Position numbers and translations under genes: made by a program. From Heterodera schachtii (lineage: Eukaryota > Nematoda > Chromadorea > Rhabditida > Heteroderidae): a stretch of DNA of 64,000 nt. The stretch spans positions 420,087 to 484,086 of the forward strand of contig SIJG01000006.1 in the NCBI GenBank assembly GCA_023374025.1, given 5' to 3'. The notes beneath the pieces are model-generated. The model did no database searches, had not been told where the DNA came from, and saw only the letters and a list, made by a program, of their open reading frames with translations. Shown in pieces: positions 22,641-32,325 of the stretch (the stretch's first letter is position 1; every line of letters begins with the position of its first letter).

Positions 22641-23520
22641 ATATAAAGTTACAGAGAGTCTTTTAGTTTGGAAAAAAATCATTCAAAATTTCCTCTTGCG
22701 CCGGAAAAACAGGTTGGCCTCCGGTCCCGTCCGGGCTCTACTGGTTTTTCTATAATTATTTGAGAATTCTTTGCCAAGCATGGGCTATTCGGATGCAAAT
22801 ATAAATAAATAAATTTGGTTAATTTTAATGAAATAAAAATTTCTAATTGATGAAATTCATGGGACGCGTAAAAGTCCATGGGACGCGTATTCTGCACTAG
22901 AACCTAACTTTTTTCGGTTTGTCGTTCATCTTTGGCCCTCTTTTTTTTTAATTTTTTGAAGCAATTGATTTGGAAAAATAAGAATGAATGGGCATAGAAA
23001 ATTGTTATGTAAGGTCACCAATCAAAAACATAGTTTGCGTAAACAATAATTCGATTATTTACCAGCAAGGTTAATCCAGCAATTATGCAACAATGAAAAT
23101 GCAAAAAAAACCAAATTTAATATTAATGATAAATAAAGTGATCCGCGGATCAGGTCGAGTCAGAGGAAAGGTTTCGTTGGTTTTGATGAGAACTACAGCG
23201 GAAAAGAAAAGGAATACAATCCACGGGTCGTGATACATGGATCACACAATCTGGTCTTTAGGCATACGAATTTTGATCCACGGATTTTTCGATCCTCGAA
23301 TCAGTGGATTTATGGATCATGATCCTAGGATCCGACCCTGATCTTTATGCATAAGGGTACTGCTACTCGGCTGCTGCTGAAGCTTGCAGATTCGGTCACT
23401 TCCAGTGCCAGCTTTATCCTCTCTCTTCTTTTTCGCTTCTCTGCTGCTGCTGGGTGAACTGGAAGCCGCCAAGGGTCGCCATGAAATATATGACGAGCTG
23501 GGGAAGCCTTTGAGGGAAAA
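22641..23520. other. Spacer with GATCC-rich inverted repeats
   Basis: 22860-22890 has a direct repeat CATGGGACGCGTA. 23140-23345 is unusually GC-rich for the window and full of GATCC/GGATC words (GATCCGCGGATCAGGTCG near 23141, GGATCCGACCCTGATC near 23329). These suggest terminal repeats of a small element, although no target duplication could be fixed. No protein family is recognised. Confidence 0.4.
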
Positions 23521-23524
23521 ACTA

Positions 23525-23596
23525 TGGGGCGGGCCGGTTTTGAACCGGCGTCTCTGGCTTTCCGGACCAGTGTTCTACCAGCTGAACTACCGACCC
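23525..23596 (-). tRNA. tRNA-like gene, cloverleaf intact, anticodon uncertain (GGA by position)
   Basis: The reverse strand folds as acceptor GGGTCGG / CCGCCCC (one mismatch), D stem GTTC/GAAC with AGCTGGTA loop, a CTGGT/GCCAG anticodon stem with loop CCGGAAA, and T arm GCCGG TTCAAAA CCGGC, followed by A73. Position 33 is C instead of the near-universal U, and the anticodon by position is GGA. A serine tRNA would be expected to have a long variable arm, and this does not. It may be a decayed or tRNA-derived repeat. Confidence 0.55.
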
Positions 23597-23839
23597 TGCC
23601 CTCTCCAGCTCCCCCACGTTGCTCGATCATATAGGATCAATTGTTGCCTCAATTTATCCATTAATCTTCCTCTCGGAGAAGCTTCTTCTCTATCTCAAGA
23701 CTATATAAAAACTGACAAAAATAATTCTGAAACGACCTCACTAATTTTAATTTATATTGAATTTATTTCTTTTTGCTTGGATTTTTCATAAATAAAAAAA
23801 AGTCTCCTAGTTATAACGTTTTGAATTTTTTGTTTTTTT

Positions 23840-24241
23840 TTTGGCATTGGTCAAAAGTAGTGATGGGATTTATATGTGCTAAAAACCCTAAAATATGTAA
23901 TGAAATATGTGCTTAAATCCCCAAAAAAATGCCAAAATATGTGCTAAAATATGTTTTAAAAATTGTAAAAAGCAAGTTTTTTTTTGCATATAATTCAAAA
24001 AATCTCATTTTTATCATTTTCGCCCGCACAATTGCAAATCAAATACATTTCAAGGTGTTCTAGGGTATAATTGGTCATTTTTCTTACAAATTATTTTTAT
24101 AAATTGAAAGTTCCAGCAGAGAATTTCGAAATCCAATGACTCGCATTTATTTTTAAATAAACATAATGACAAAACCAATGCCAATTCAATGAATTAAAAA
24201 TGCAAAAGGTCTCGCTTAGTATATAGTTAAGGGATAGTGAC
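23840..24241. repeat. ATATGTG-word repeat region
   Basis: The words AAATATGTGCTAAA and ATATGTG recur between 23870 and 23960, starting TAGTGATGGGATTTATATGTG, split as TAGTGATGGG and ATTTATATGTG. This looks like the end of another hAT-like element with subterminal repeats. A possible partner end (ATCGCGTCCCTACTA) is at 25028-25042, which would make element F a nested insertion. No target duplication was confirmed. Confidence 0.35.
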
Positions 24242-24914
24242 TAGAGAATGGCAAATCAACCTTTTTATTAGTTTTTGCGGGGTATAAATTTAAATGTTGA
24301 TGTTTAATTAAATCAACTAACATTATGCCATCAACACAAATATCAACGTAATTTTTAAAAATTGCGATAATTTTTTAAAATTTATTTGAGCGGCTTATAA
24401 TTTTGTGGAGAGAGATAACGCAAAATGAGAGAGTGCTGAACTTTCAGTCCCAGTCATACAAAACATTTTTGATGAAGGAGAGTAGAGAAAATAATTCCAA
24501 AAGAGAGCGCTATGGGAAGAGAATTCTCTTCCTTTCTTCGCTGATTCTTTTGGTAAGAGACGCAGATTCCTCACTATGTCCTCTGTTCTCTCTCTGTCTT
24601 AAATCTCTTCCCATAACACTCTCTTTTTAATTAATTTTTCTTTGTTCTTCTTCACCAAAAATGCTTTTGTATGACAGGGGCTGAATTTAACACCCTCTCA
24701 CTTTTCTGTTATCTCTCTCCCCATTTTATTTTTCCGCCAAAAGTCATTTGAAAAAATTGCTTTAAATTTTAAAAAATTATCCAAATTTTAAAAATAGCGT
24801 TGATATTATGTTGATGGCGTAATGTATGTTGATATTAAATAAATATCAACGTCAACGTTGATATTTATTAAAACAATTTTTGCTAAGAGAAAAATGTTGA
24901 TTTGCCTTTCTCTA
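24242..24914. mobile_element. hAT-like element F with long internal palindrome
   Basis: Ends TAGAGAATGGCAAATCAAC / GTTGATTTGCCTTTCTCTA with a perfect 8-base duplication ATAGTGAC (24234-24241, 24915-24922) fitting the hAT nTnnnnAn pattern. Subterminal GTTGAT/ATCAAC words are dense near both ends. The middle is a long imperfect palindrome: GGAGAGAGATAACG near 24405 pairs with CTGTTATCTCTCTCC near 24715, and GGGAAGAGA with TCTCTTCCC. No transposase; the short ORF inside is an artefact of the palindrome. Confidence 0.85.
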
Positions 24915-24922
24915 ATAGTGAC

Positions 24923-25608
24923 GAAAAATGACGTCCAAATGAAAAAATTTTAATGCAGAAATGCGTTTTTTGAGCTCCTTTCTTCAAATCAATCGAGCAA
25001 AAAAAAAAGAAGTTTTTTCACTAGAAATCGCGTCCCTACTAATAAGCAAATGATATGCTAATACTTTTTAAGAATTTTTAATTACATAATTATTTTAAAG
25101 ATTATTTTTTCGTGAAAATTTAATCCCAAATAAATATCCAAAAGTTCTTAATGGCGCTAATAATATATATTTTTTTATGACATCAAAAAAGTGATCAGTT
25201 AAGTTTAACATTTTATTAAAGGCACTAATAAAACAAGGTAGAACACGCTAATCCTAGAAGCAAAACTCTCAATTGTGTTTAAGAATTTTTTAATACAATA
25301 ATATTTTATAGTTTATTGTTATTGTGAAAATTCAATCACAAAAAACGACCTAAAAAGCGATCAGAAAAAATTTTGATTTTTTCTCGACCAGAGCAATCGA
25401 ATGATGAATTTTGATGAGAAAAGCTCAATTTTATCCTAAATTTGATAAAATGAAATTCTTTTTTTATTTTTAATTCGACAGAATAATTTAAAAATACAAA
25501 AAAAATTTTTTTAACGAAATTTAAAAAATAATGCAACAAATTAAATCAATTAAAATTTGTTAATGTATGAAATTTTATGGAAATTTGCTAGCAATATTTT
25601 CATAAAAT
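24923..25608. other. Spacer with family 3' flank
   Basis: From about 25070 it carries the shared 3' flank of the HTH family (AAGTGATCAG, CTAATCCTAGAAGC, CAATCGAATGATGA, TGCAACAAATT) leading into the end of copy 10, with some internal duplication of the CTAATCCTAGAAGC part. No gene seen. Confidence 0.5.
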
Positions 25609-26309
25609 TCAATTGCCTTCTAAAATTGAAGAATTTTCTTCTCCAAATTTGGCTTTCCATCTGCGAATGTTCTGTGCCGGAGTATTTATCATTTCGGCAA
25701 TTTCGTTGTCACTAATTTTTGGCATTTCTCTTTTAATTTGCCAATAAATTTTCATTTTTCCCATTTTTTCTTCCTCCGTTTTTCTTTTCAGTTTATTCCA
25801 AATTGTTTCTTCCATCTCTCAATTGTTCCATGGCCAACACCAATTTTCTTACAAATTTTGGCATAATTTTGTTGCCATTCTTTTTCCGAATATTTTCTTT
25901 TTTGTTTAAAACAATTTTTCATTTCAATAAATTGTTGAACAATTTCACATTTTTCTTCATAACATTTTGATTTATAGCTTTTTTGTATTTGTTTTAGTAG
26001 GCCAAATTCGTTAATCCATTTTTGAATATATGTTTTATTTGTCCCCAATTGTTTCGCTATTTTTGAATTAATTTTATTCCATTCTTTTCTTGAATATTTT
26101 CTTCCTTTTTCCTTTATTTTTTCTTTTATTTGAAAATATTTTCTAATGATTTCCCGTTTCTTCTGTTCATTTTGCGCTTTTTCTTCTTTTTCTTCCCATT
26201 TTTCTCCAAATATTTCATCAAATGACTTTTGTTGCAACTTTTTATTTTCTGATTTAAATGGAATAATTAAGGTAATTAGAAATAAAAAGACTAACAGTAA
26301 TAATTTCAT
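25609..26309 (-). pseudogene. HTH-repeat secreted family, copy 10 (single late lesion)
   Basis: A long open frame of 173 codons: signal peptide MKLLLLVFLFLITLIIPF, KSFDEIFGEKWEEKEEK, unit 1 (KIAKQLGTNKTYIQKWINEFG), unit 2 (AKICKKIGVGHGTIERWKKQFGIN). A small indel then creates TGA right after FGIN (about 25790). The sister copy at 44 kb has an unbroken KKRK at this place. Unit 3 (EIAEMINTPAQNIRRWKAKFG) follows in another frame to 25609. As written, it would give a two-unit secreted protein. Confidence 0.8.
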
Positions 26310-26585
26310 TTTTCTGAAATTATATCCTAAATATTAGTTTATATAATGTTTTTTTTCTTAAATAAATCCAAATTATTCATTTTAGTTAATTAAAAGCCTT
26401 TTATTCACATGAAAAAATCACAACTCTCTTTTGGTCTCCGGCAAAAAATTGATTTGGAAAAAGAAAAAAAAGATGATTATATGCTTCCCTACTGATCATA
26501 TTTATTTAAAAGAATTATTTTAATTAAATAATTTCTTTTTTCTACTCTATTGATTAAAAAAAGGAAAATATTAATTATTATTTTT
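26310..26585 (-). promoter_or_regulatory. Conserved 5' flank of copy 10
   Basis: Shared upstream block in the usual order: TTAGTTAATTAAAAGCC, TTTATTCACATGAAAAAATC, CTCCGGCAAAAAATTGATTT, CCCTACTGATCATATTTATT. It is cut off at about 26585, where a plus-strand fragment of another copy begins, so the distal part (GAAAGTGAGTGATT) is missing. Confidence 0.45.
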
Positions 26586-26599
26586 TTGTTTAATTCTAA

Positions 26600-26765
26600 G
26601 TTTTCCTTAATTAACCAAATTGATTCAGAAAAGAAAAACTGCAACAAAAGTCATTTGATAAAATATTTTGAGAAAAATGTGAAGAAAAAGAAGAAGAAAA
26701 ACGAAATGAACAGAAAAAATGAAAAGAGAAAATTAAGCAAAAAGGAAGAAAATATTTCAAAATGA
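26600..26765 (+). pseudogene. HTH family 5' fragment (plus strand)
   Basis: Codons for NQIDSEKK, then (frame-shifted) the LQQKSFDKIF...EKCEEKEEE region and KIKQKGRKYF, end abruptly at the junction with the TGAATTTTCGAC repeat. The matching 3' end (RRWKAIHS) lies at 27155 after about 390 bases of repeat. The gene may therefore have been split by the repeat, or both may be relics of the composite seen at 9.9-10.3 kb. Confidence 0.55.
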
Positions 26766-27154
26766 ATTTTCGACTTTTTTCGATTCGTATTCGGGGTTTA
26801 AGATAGGTTGAAATGGGCGTCAGAATCGAATTATCCAACCCCAAAAACCTCCTAAAATAGCCTTAACGAAAAATAAATATGAATTTCATTTGAAAAGGGG
26901 GCCGACCATCGACATTATTATCGAAATTATTATTAATAGATTTTTTATTTTGTCGTTTCATTTAGCCTAATTATTTTTTGATTTCTATTTTTTTGAATTT
27001 TTAGTGTATTTTAGTCGAATTTAAATTTTAAAATTTATTAAATAGTCAAGCTCAAGACCGAAAATTTCGCGAGAAATTACTTTCCGTATTAATTTTTGTA
27101 TAATGGTCCCTGTCCCTAAAAAGGACACAGCAGAAGCCGGGACCGGAGCTCTTT
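26766..27154. repeat. Dispersed repeat inside a family gene
   Basis: Shares CGATTCGTATTCGGGGTTTA, GATAGGTTGAAATGG, the GGGCCGACCATCGACATTAT segment and TTTTTAGTGTATTTTAGTCG with 10075-10270, and part of it with 12640-12740. It is bounded on both sides by HTH gene pieces. Ends around GACACAGCAGAAGCCGGGACC. Confidence 0.5.
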
Positions 27155-27335
27155 CGCAGATGGAAAGCCATTCATTCTTAGAATATGAATTTTAAATATT
27201 TCTTGCAAAAAATTCCATTTTATTCACAAATTACATTTTCAAATTTATTTGTTTCATTTATTTGAAATGACTTTTAATTTTGTTTATATGATTAGAAAGC
27301 CTAAGATTTCTTCTCTATTATTTTGGCCCCAGACA
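27155..27335 (+). pseudogene. HTH family 3' end fragment and 3' flank
   Basis: CGCAGATGGAAAGCCATTC codes the last residues of unit 3 (RRWKAIHS), then the 3' flank AATTTTAAATATTTCTTGC, TTTGTTTCATTTATTT and AAGCCTAAGATTTCT follow, all shared with the 3' flank of copy 1 (6816-6935). Confidence 0.55.
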
Positions 27336-28028
27336 TTGCGTCTCGGACATTTGAGCCCAAGACATTTGCGCTTATTTCCAAAATCGGATTCAAACTAAAT
27401 TTTTTTCAACTCTTGTTTGCCTAAACAGCATTAAAATTATGAAAACACAGAAAAATTCTTCATAAAGGGTGAAATAGGCACAAAAGGCCATAAAATTAAC
27501 CTAAGGCTCCCATTTTTTTGATTTTAGGAAATGCAGTTTTGTTCGCCTTTCCGAAAAATTAGTGAGAACTAAAATTTTCAAAAAAATAAGGTTAAACAAT
27601 AATTAAAGAAAAATTAAGGACACGCTAATCCAAAAAGCAGGCTCACACAATACTGAATTTAAATATTTAATGAATTTTTTAAGAATTCTAACTTTAGTGA
27701 ATGTTTAATCCCAAATAAATACCCAAAAAGCGATCAGAAATTCTACAAATAGGAAGAGGGGTTCTAATTCAGTAAATACGAATTTTTATTTAGTGAAAAC
27801 TAAACGCAAATAATGTCTTAAGAGTGATCAGAAGATTCAGGGTATGTTAATTTTGAATTTTTCTCGACCAGAGATGCTTTTTGATGAGAAAAGCTCGTTT
27901 TTTACCCTAATTTGTAAGTTTGATAAAATTTAATAATTTTCGCTATTTAAAACATAAAAAATATGCAACAAATAAATTCAAATAAAATTTGTCATAAATG
28001 TAATTTTTGATAAAAATTCAATTGCCTT
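27336..28028. other. Spacer with ACATTTGCGC words and family 3' flank
   Basis: 27335-27372 carries CAGACATTGCGTCTCGGAC and ACATTTGCGC, resembling the 4.5 kb foldback arms. From 27600 onward it is the family 3' flank (AAAAAGCGATCAGAAATTCT, GCAACAAATAAATTC) leading to copy 12. No gene. Confidence 0.5.
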
Positions 28029-28709
28029 CTAAAATTGAATAATTTCTTCTCCAAATTTGACTTTCCATCTGCGAATGTTCTTTGCGGAAGTGTTTATCAT
28101 TTCAGCAATTTCTTTTTCACTCATTTTTGGATTTTCCATTTTTATTTTCCAATAAATTTTAATTTTTTCCATTTTTTCATTCTTTGTTATTTTACTACGA
28201 ATGCCAAATTGTTTCTTCCATTTGTCAATTGTCCAATGGCTTACTCCGATTTTCTTACAAATTTCGGCATAATTTTGGTCCCATTCTTTGCTTGTATATT
28301 TTCTTTTCTCTTTAAATTCATTAGACATTTCAATGAATTTTTGAACTATTTCGAGTTTTTGTTCATCAGTTTTGGATTTGTAGCAATTATTTCTTTGAAC
28401 ACCAAATTCTTTAATCCATTTATAAATTTTGTTTCGATTTGTCCCCAATTTTTTCGTTATTTTATCTTCAATTTTATTCCATTCTTTTTTTGAATATTTT
28501 CTTCCTTTTTGTTTAATTTTCTCTTTTATTTTATAATATTTTATTATTTTTTCCCGTTTCTTCTGTTCAATTTGCGCTTTTTCTTCCCATTTTTCTCCAA
28601 ATATTTCATCAAATGACTTTTGTTGCTGTTTTTTCTCTTCTGATTCAATTGGACTAATTAGGGCAATTATAATTAAAATTAAACAGAATAATAACAGTAA
28701 TAATTTCAT
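28029..28709 (-). CDS. Intact signal-peptide triple-HTH protein (copy 12, 226 residues)
   Basis: One of two unbroken members. Residues 1-23 form a hydrophobic signal peptide (MKLLLLLFCLILIIIALISP). KSFDEIFGEKWEEK is at about 31-44. Three Lys-rich HTH-like units follow at about 52-103, 118-169 and 180-220, each ending in a helix with a fixed Trp (W98, W164, W215) and F-G: KITKKLGTNRNKIYKWIKEFG is the unit 1 core, split as KITKKLGTNRNK and IYKWIKEFG. Unit 2 is AEICKKIGVSHWTIDKWKK and unit 3 EIAEMINTSAKNIRRWK. These resemble homeodomain-like or transposase-type HTH folds (inference). No transmembrane helix after the signal, and no intron. Predicted to be secreted; target unknown. A full shared 5' block lies upstream. 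Confidence 0.8.
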   Translation of the reverse strand: MKLLLLLFCLILIIIALISPIESEEKKQQQKSFDEIFGEKWEEKAQIEQKKREKIIKYYKIKEKIKQKGRKYSKKEWNKIEDKITKKLGTNRNKIYKWIKEFGVQRNNCYKSKTDEQKLEIVQKFIEMSNEFKEKRKYTSKEWDQNYAEICKKIGVSHWTIDKWKKQFGIRSKITKNEKMEKIKIYWKIKMENPKMSEKEIAEMINTSAKNIRRWKVKFGEEIIQF

Positions 28710-29066
28710 TTTTACGAATTTTTCACAAATAAATTTGTTTAATATTATTTAAATAACAAAATTATTAATTTTAGTCGATTAAGAGCCTTTTATTCACATG
28801 AAAACCCACAACTCTCTGCTGATTTCCGGCAAAAAATTGATTTGAAAAAAAAGAAAATATATTCTTTCCTACCGACCATTTATTTGAAAGAATTTTTTTT
28901 ATATTAAATAATTTATTTTTTTTATTTTATTGTTTAAAAAAGAAAAAAAGTAATTATTATTTTTTTTGGAAAACATGTAAAATGAAAATCCGAAAGTGAG
29001 TGATTAAAAAATTGCAAATGATCAAAATTAGTGGTTCAAAAGAATTCTCCCCATCCAACTATAGAA
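28710..29066 (-). promoter_or_regulatory. Conserved 5' flank of intact copy 12 (reference block)
   Basis: The most complete example of the family's upstream block. Reading away from the ATG it has TTATTAATTTTAGTCGATTA, GAGCCTTTTATTCACATG, the CAACTCTCTGCTGATTTCCGG segment (split CAACTCTCTG and CTGATTTCCGG), CCTACCGACCATTTATTTG, GAAAATCCGAAAGTGAGTGA, TTGCAAATGATCAAAATTAG and CTCCCCATCCAACTATAGAA. These words recur upstream of the copies at 20, 22, 33, 39, 41, 44, 47 and 52 kb. In the sense direction the distal end reads TTTCTATAG, a weak TATA-like start. Confidence 0.5.
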
Positions 29067-29640
29067 ATTTAGTTTCAAAAAAAGCAAAATGTTGGAGTCG
29101 TCGTCTGCGAGTTGTATTTATTTTTTTTCAATTTAAAAATGTCATAAATCTGAAATTATAAATTGAATTTCAATGATATTTTTAAATTTTACTGATATAA
29201 ATTGTTAATTTAATTCCTGGAGAAGAAGAAATGATTTAGAATTAATAAACCTTTGTTTCACGGTTTATTTCTTGACCAAATAAATTTTCTAATTAAAATT
29301 AATTAAAAATTCCGAAAAAATTTCCTCTCGGCGCCTATCGGCACCGCCGGACCCATTCCCCTCCCTCCCCCTGTTGCTCAAAAGTTTTTTGGAAAAATGT
29401 TGTGTAAAAAATTGTTAAAAATCTGATTTGTTGAGCCCAATTGCATTTAAATCTACGATTTAACAAAATTCTATTTTTAGCCTTTATTAGAGGTGGGCTG
29501 TGATTCAAAAAACCTGTGAAATTCACGGTTTTCGTGACCGATAACGAGAATTTTTTTTTTTAGTTTATTTTTTCTCTGTCGTAGAATTTTTTTTGCTTTT
29601 CACACCCGTGTTAATATTTTGATTATTGGCGTCTTCTTTT
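29067..29640. repeat. Spacer with GC hairpin module
   Basis: The hairpin module lies at 29326-29352 (CGGCGCCTATCGGCACCGCC), with its usual companion GTTTTTTGGAAAAATGTTG at 29380-29402. At 29488 the sequence TAGAGGTGGGCTGTGATTC looks like a hAT terminal repeat, but no partner end was found. No gene: the short frames here are low complexity. Confidence 0.45.
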
Positions 29641-29753
29641 GTTAATTATGTTGTCCCTTCTTAACTTTGTCTCTCTGTCTGTCATTGTAGTCTCTCGCCT
29701 AATCTATATTTTTCCACTCCCTTCCCAACATAAAATGTCCCCCCATCGGAACC

Positions 29754-30487
29754 CGTCAGTTGGGCCCCCACGTTTGGGCCCCACACGTTTGGGCCCCCAC
29801 GTTTGGGCCCCCACGTTTGGGCCCCCACGTTTGGGCCCTCACGTTTGGGCCCCCACGTTTTGGCCCTCACGTTTGGGCTCCCACGTTTGGGCCCCCACGT
29901 TTGGGCCCTCACGTTTGGGCCCCCACGTTTGGGCCCCCACCTTTGGGCCCTCACGTTTGGTTGGGCCCTCACGTTTGGGCCCCCACGTTTGGTTGGGCCC
30001 TCACGTTTGGGCCCCCACGTTTGGGCCCTCACGTTTGGGCCCCCACGTTTGGTTGGGCCCTCACGTTTGGGCCCCACGTTTGGTTGGGCCCTCACGTTTG
30101 GGCCCCCACGTTTGGTTGGGCCCTCACGTTTGGGCCCCCACGTTTGGGCCCCCACGTTTGGGCCCTCACGTTTGGGCCCCACGTTTGGTTGGGCCCTCAC
30201 GTTTGGGCCCCCACGTTGGTTGGGCCCTCACGTTTGGGCCCCCACGTTTGGGCCCTCACGTTTGGGCCCCCACGTTTGGGCCCTCACGTTTGGGCCCCCA
30301 CGTTTGGGCCCCAGCATGTTTTTCCACTTAAGCTTTTTTCTTTGGCATCCAAATCCAACAATCTTGGTATCATTCGATAGCTCTTAACATGCTCTATTAG
30401 CCTTGCTAAAAAACGAAAAGTTTTTCAAGCCTGGAAAAAATTTCTAAATACATTAAGCTTTCGAATGATACCAAGGCCCAACTGACG
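29754..30487. mobile_element. Foldback element carrying a GGGCCC minisatellite
   Basis: Perfect 13-base inverted ends CGTCAGTTGGGCC (29754-29766) and GGCCCAACTGACG (30475-30487). A 7-base direct repeat CCCATCG occurs just outside both sides (29742-29748, 30497-30503), possibly a target duplication. A second inner inverted pair, CTTGGTATCATTCGATAGC and GCTTTCGAATGATACCAAG, is at about 30363 and 30456. Most of the element is a minisatellite. Confidence 0.6.
29761..30312. repeat. Minisatellite, unit CACGTTTGGGCCCC/T
   Basis: Some three dozen head-to-tail copies of a 14-base unit (CACGTTTGGGCCCC or ...CCCT), interspersed with a longer variant having GGTTGGGCCC in place of GGGCCC. C- and T-ending units tend to alternate, hinting at a higher-order 28-base period. 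The unit contains no stop in any forward frame, which explains three overlapping long open frames; I do not regard these as genes. Confidence 0.9.
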
Positions 30488-30503
30488 TAGACCGCTCCCA
30501 TCG

Positions 30504-30883
30504 TTCCTTCAATTCATTCTGTTGGCAGTGCACTTTTTATATTTATTTTTGGTCATTCTTTTCCCTCCGACCCTCCCATTTTTATTGTTGTTGATTTTAA
30601 ATAAATTGAATTGTCCCCGTCATTGAAATATTTGTGGACAACTAAGAAAAGCAACAAATTATCCCCGACTAACTAAGCTTAGTTTATTACGTGGCGCTCC
30701 TGGCGAAGAGTAAGCTGAGCCGGGGCATTGTAGATTTTTGACTGCTGAGAAGGAGCTGACTTCGAGAAACGACCAGAACAAACCACCCACATTGCTGCGG
30801 TTCTGTTGTTTAACGCATTGTTGCAATTTCATCAATTTTCATCCCACTGCTAACGCATTGCTGCGATAAGTGTGGACTGTGGC
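30504..30883. other. GC-richer stretch 3' of the Gln-rich exon
   Basis: No further exon recognised. 30660-30725 has CCCCGACTAACTAAGCTTAG and TAAGCTGAGCCGGGGC, a weak inverted pair. Base composition is less A+T-rich than around it, consistent with the 3' untranslated region or gene remnant of the minus-strand exon at 30884-31108. Confidence 0.35.
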
Positions 30884-31108
30884 CTAGTCCATCATTTTTT
30901 GTTGTTTGTTCTGTTGGAGTTCATAGTTTTGCTCCGAAATGACGGCCTGTTGTTGCTGAACCTGTTGCAAAAGTGCGACACAAACGTGCAGAAGTTGTTT
31001 GGTGACCAGATCGGCGCTGTTGCTGTCTATCTGCTGTGAAATTGCCGCAAGTTGCTCACTGGGTGCGGTGTAGGGGTAGTCTGAATTTGGCTTTTTTGAG
31101 GGCGTTGT
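30884..31108 (-). CDS. Terminal exon of a Gln-rich coiled-coil protein (partial)
   Basis: Minus-strand exon of 75 codons including the stop. It is preceded by the acceptor-like CGCCCTTCTCAG and read in phase 0: TTPSKKPNSDYPYTAPSEQ, then LAAISQQIDSNSADLVTKQL, then LHVCVALLQQVQQQQAV and ISEQNYELQQNKQQKMMD. The heptad-like, Gln-rich end suggests a coiled coil. No matching upstream exon could be identified to the right, so the gene may be incomplete or a captured fragment. The exon junction sequence (GGCGTTGTCTGAGAAGGG) has a near copy at 17133-17150. Confidence 0.5.
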   Translation of the reverse strand, partial: TTPSKKPNSDYPYTAPSEQLAAISQQIDSNSADLVTKQLLHVCVALLQQVQQQQAVISEQNYELQQNKQQKMMD

Positions 31109-31852
31109 CTGAGAAGGGCGAAAGATGGGTAGAAGGACGCAATGGAAAACACAGAATTTCGAAATTGGTACAAACCGACTGAATGGGTTCTTAACTTCAC
31201 AAAACTTTTTGGCTTAGGCATAAGCATAGCTTTTTTTGTAATTTGTTATTGTAATAATTGCCTTTTATACAAATGGCCTAACTTCTTTCTTTACTATTTG
31301 GTTCCAATTGAAACATTTTTTCGGCGTCGGCGAGTTGTGTTATCGGCGAGTTAATCATCGGCGAGTCGGCGTCTGCGAGCTGTAGTTTACCCGTTATCAT
31401 GTTATGTCGCGAGAGCGAGCAAACAATAATTCATTTTTTAATATTTTTTATGCATATTATGTCTATCGCACATATTCGAAACTGAATAATCCTATCAAAA
31501 AGTGAATTATAATAAAATCCAAAAAAAGTTTTTAATTTTTATACCCATCGAAATAAAAAATGATATTCAGGCTAAAAATTATTATAAAAATTAACAACCT
31601 TTCCGTTTAGAATAAATTATAAATAAATTTACAATAAAATAAAAAATTAACAAAGATCTGATCACAATTATTACGAAGTTTTAAATTATTTTCATTTTCA
31701 TATTTTGTAGTTTGTTTTAATTATAAATAAAATTCATTTTGGTTTTCTGCATGTTTATTCAAATAAAAAAATAAATGGCCACGAATAAGAAAAAAATTAT
31801 TATTTTGCTTTTATTTAAAAAAATTATACAACATTCGAATATTTTTACGAAA
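31109..31852. other. Spacer upstream of the Gln-rich exon
   Basis: 31320-31390 repeats CGGCGAGT four times within GTCGGCGAGTTG-like units. The rest is A+T-rich. Possible intron or upstream exons of the 30.9 kb exon, but none convincing. The last 100 bases lead into the plus-strand copy 13. Confidence 0.35.
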
Positions 31853-32325
31853 ATGAATTTTTTCATATTATTCTGTTTAATGTTCATTTTAATTTTAATT
31901 AATCCAATTCGATCAACTGAAAATAAAAAATTTCAACAAAAGCCATTTGACGAAATACAAGAAGAAAATTTGGAAGAAAAAAGAGAAATAATTCAAAAAT
32001 ATTATAAAATAAAAGAAAAAAGGAAGAAAATATTCAAAAAAAAAATGGAGTAAAATTAATTCGAAAATAGTGAAAAAATTGGGAACAAATGATAATTATA
32101 TTTATAAATGGATTAAAGAATTGGGACTTAATCAACAAATACCTAAATCTATAAATCAAAAACTGATGAATAAAAATGGGAAACTTGTGCAACAATTTAT
32201 TGAAATGAAAAAGAATTAAGCAAATAGGGAAATATTCAACAAAAGAATGGAAACAAAATTATGCCGAAAGTTGTAGGAAAATTGGAGTTGGCATTGGAAC
32301 ATCCCCCCAAATGGTTTTTTAAAAT
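31853..32325 (+). pseudogene. HTH-repeat secreted family, copy 13 (3' truncated)
   Basis: Plus strand, start MNFFILFCLMFILILINPI with a signal peptide, then ENKKFQQKPFDEIQEENLEEK, where FGEKW is replaced. A frameshift in the KEKRKKIFKKK region (about 32035) breaks it. Unit 1 is readable further on (KKLGTNDNYIYKWIKELG), and unit 2 begins but ends at about 32305 (KIGVGIGTS) at unrelated sequence. It lacks unit 3. Divergent enough to be an older copy. Confidence 0.7.

Noticed and set aside
29682..30387. Four long overlapping open frames (about 170-230 codons) on both strands
   Set aside because: They are the translation of a 14-base minisatellite without stops; the frames are equally open in all three forward phases and have no gene-like composition.
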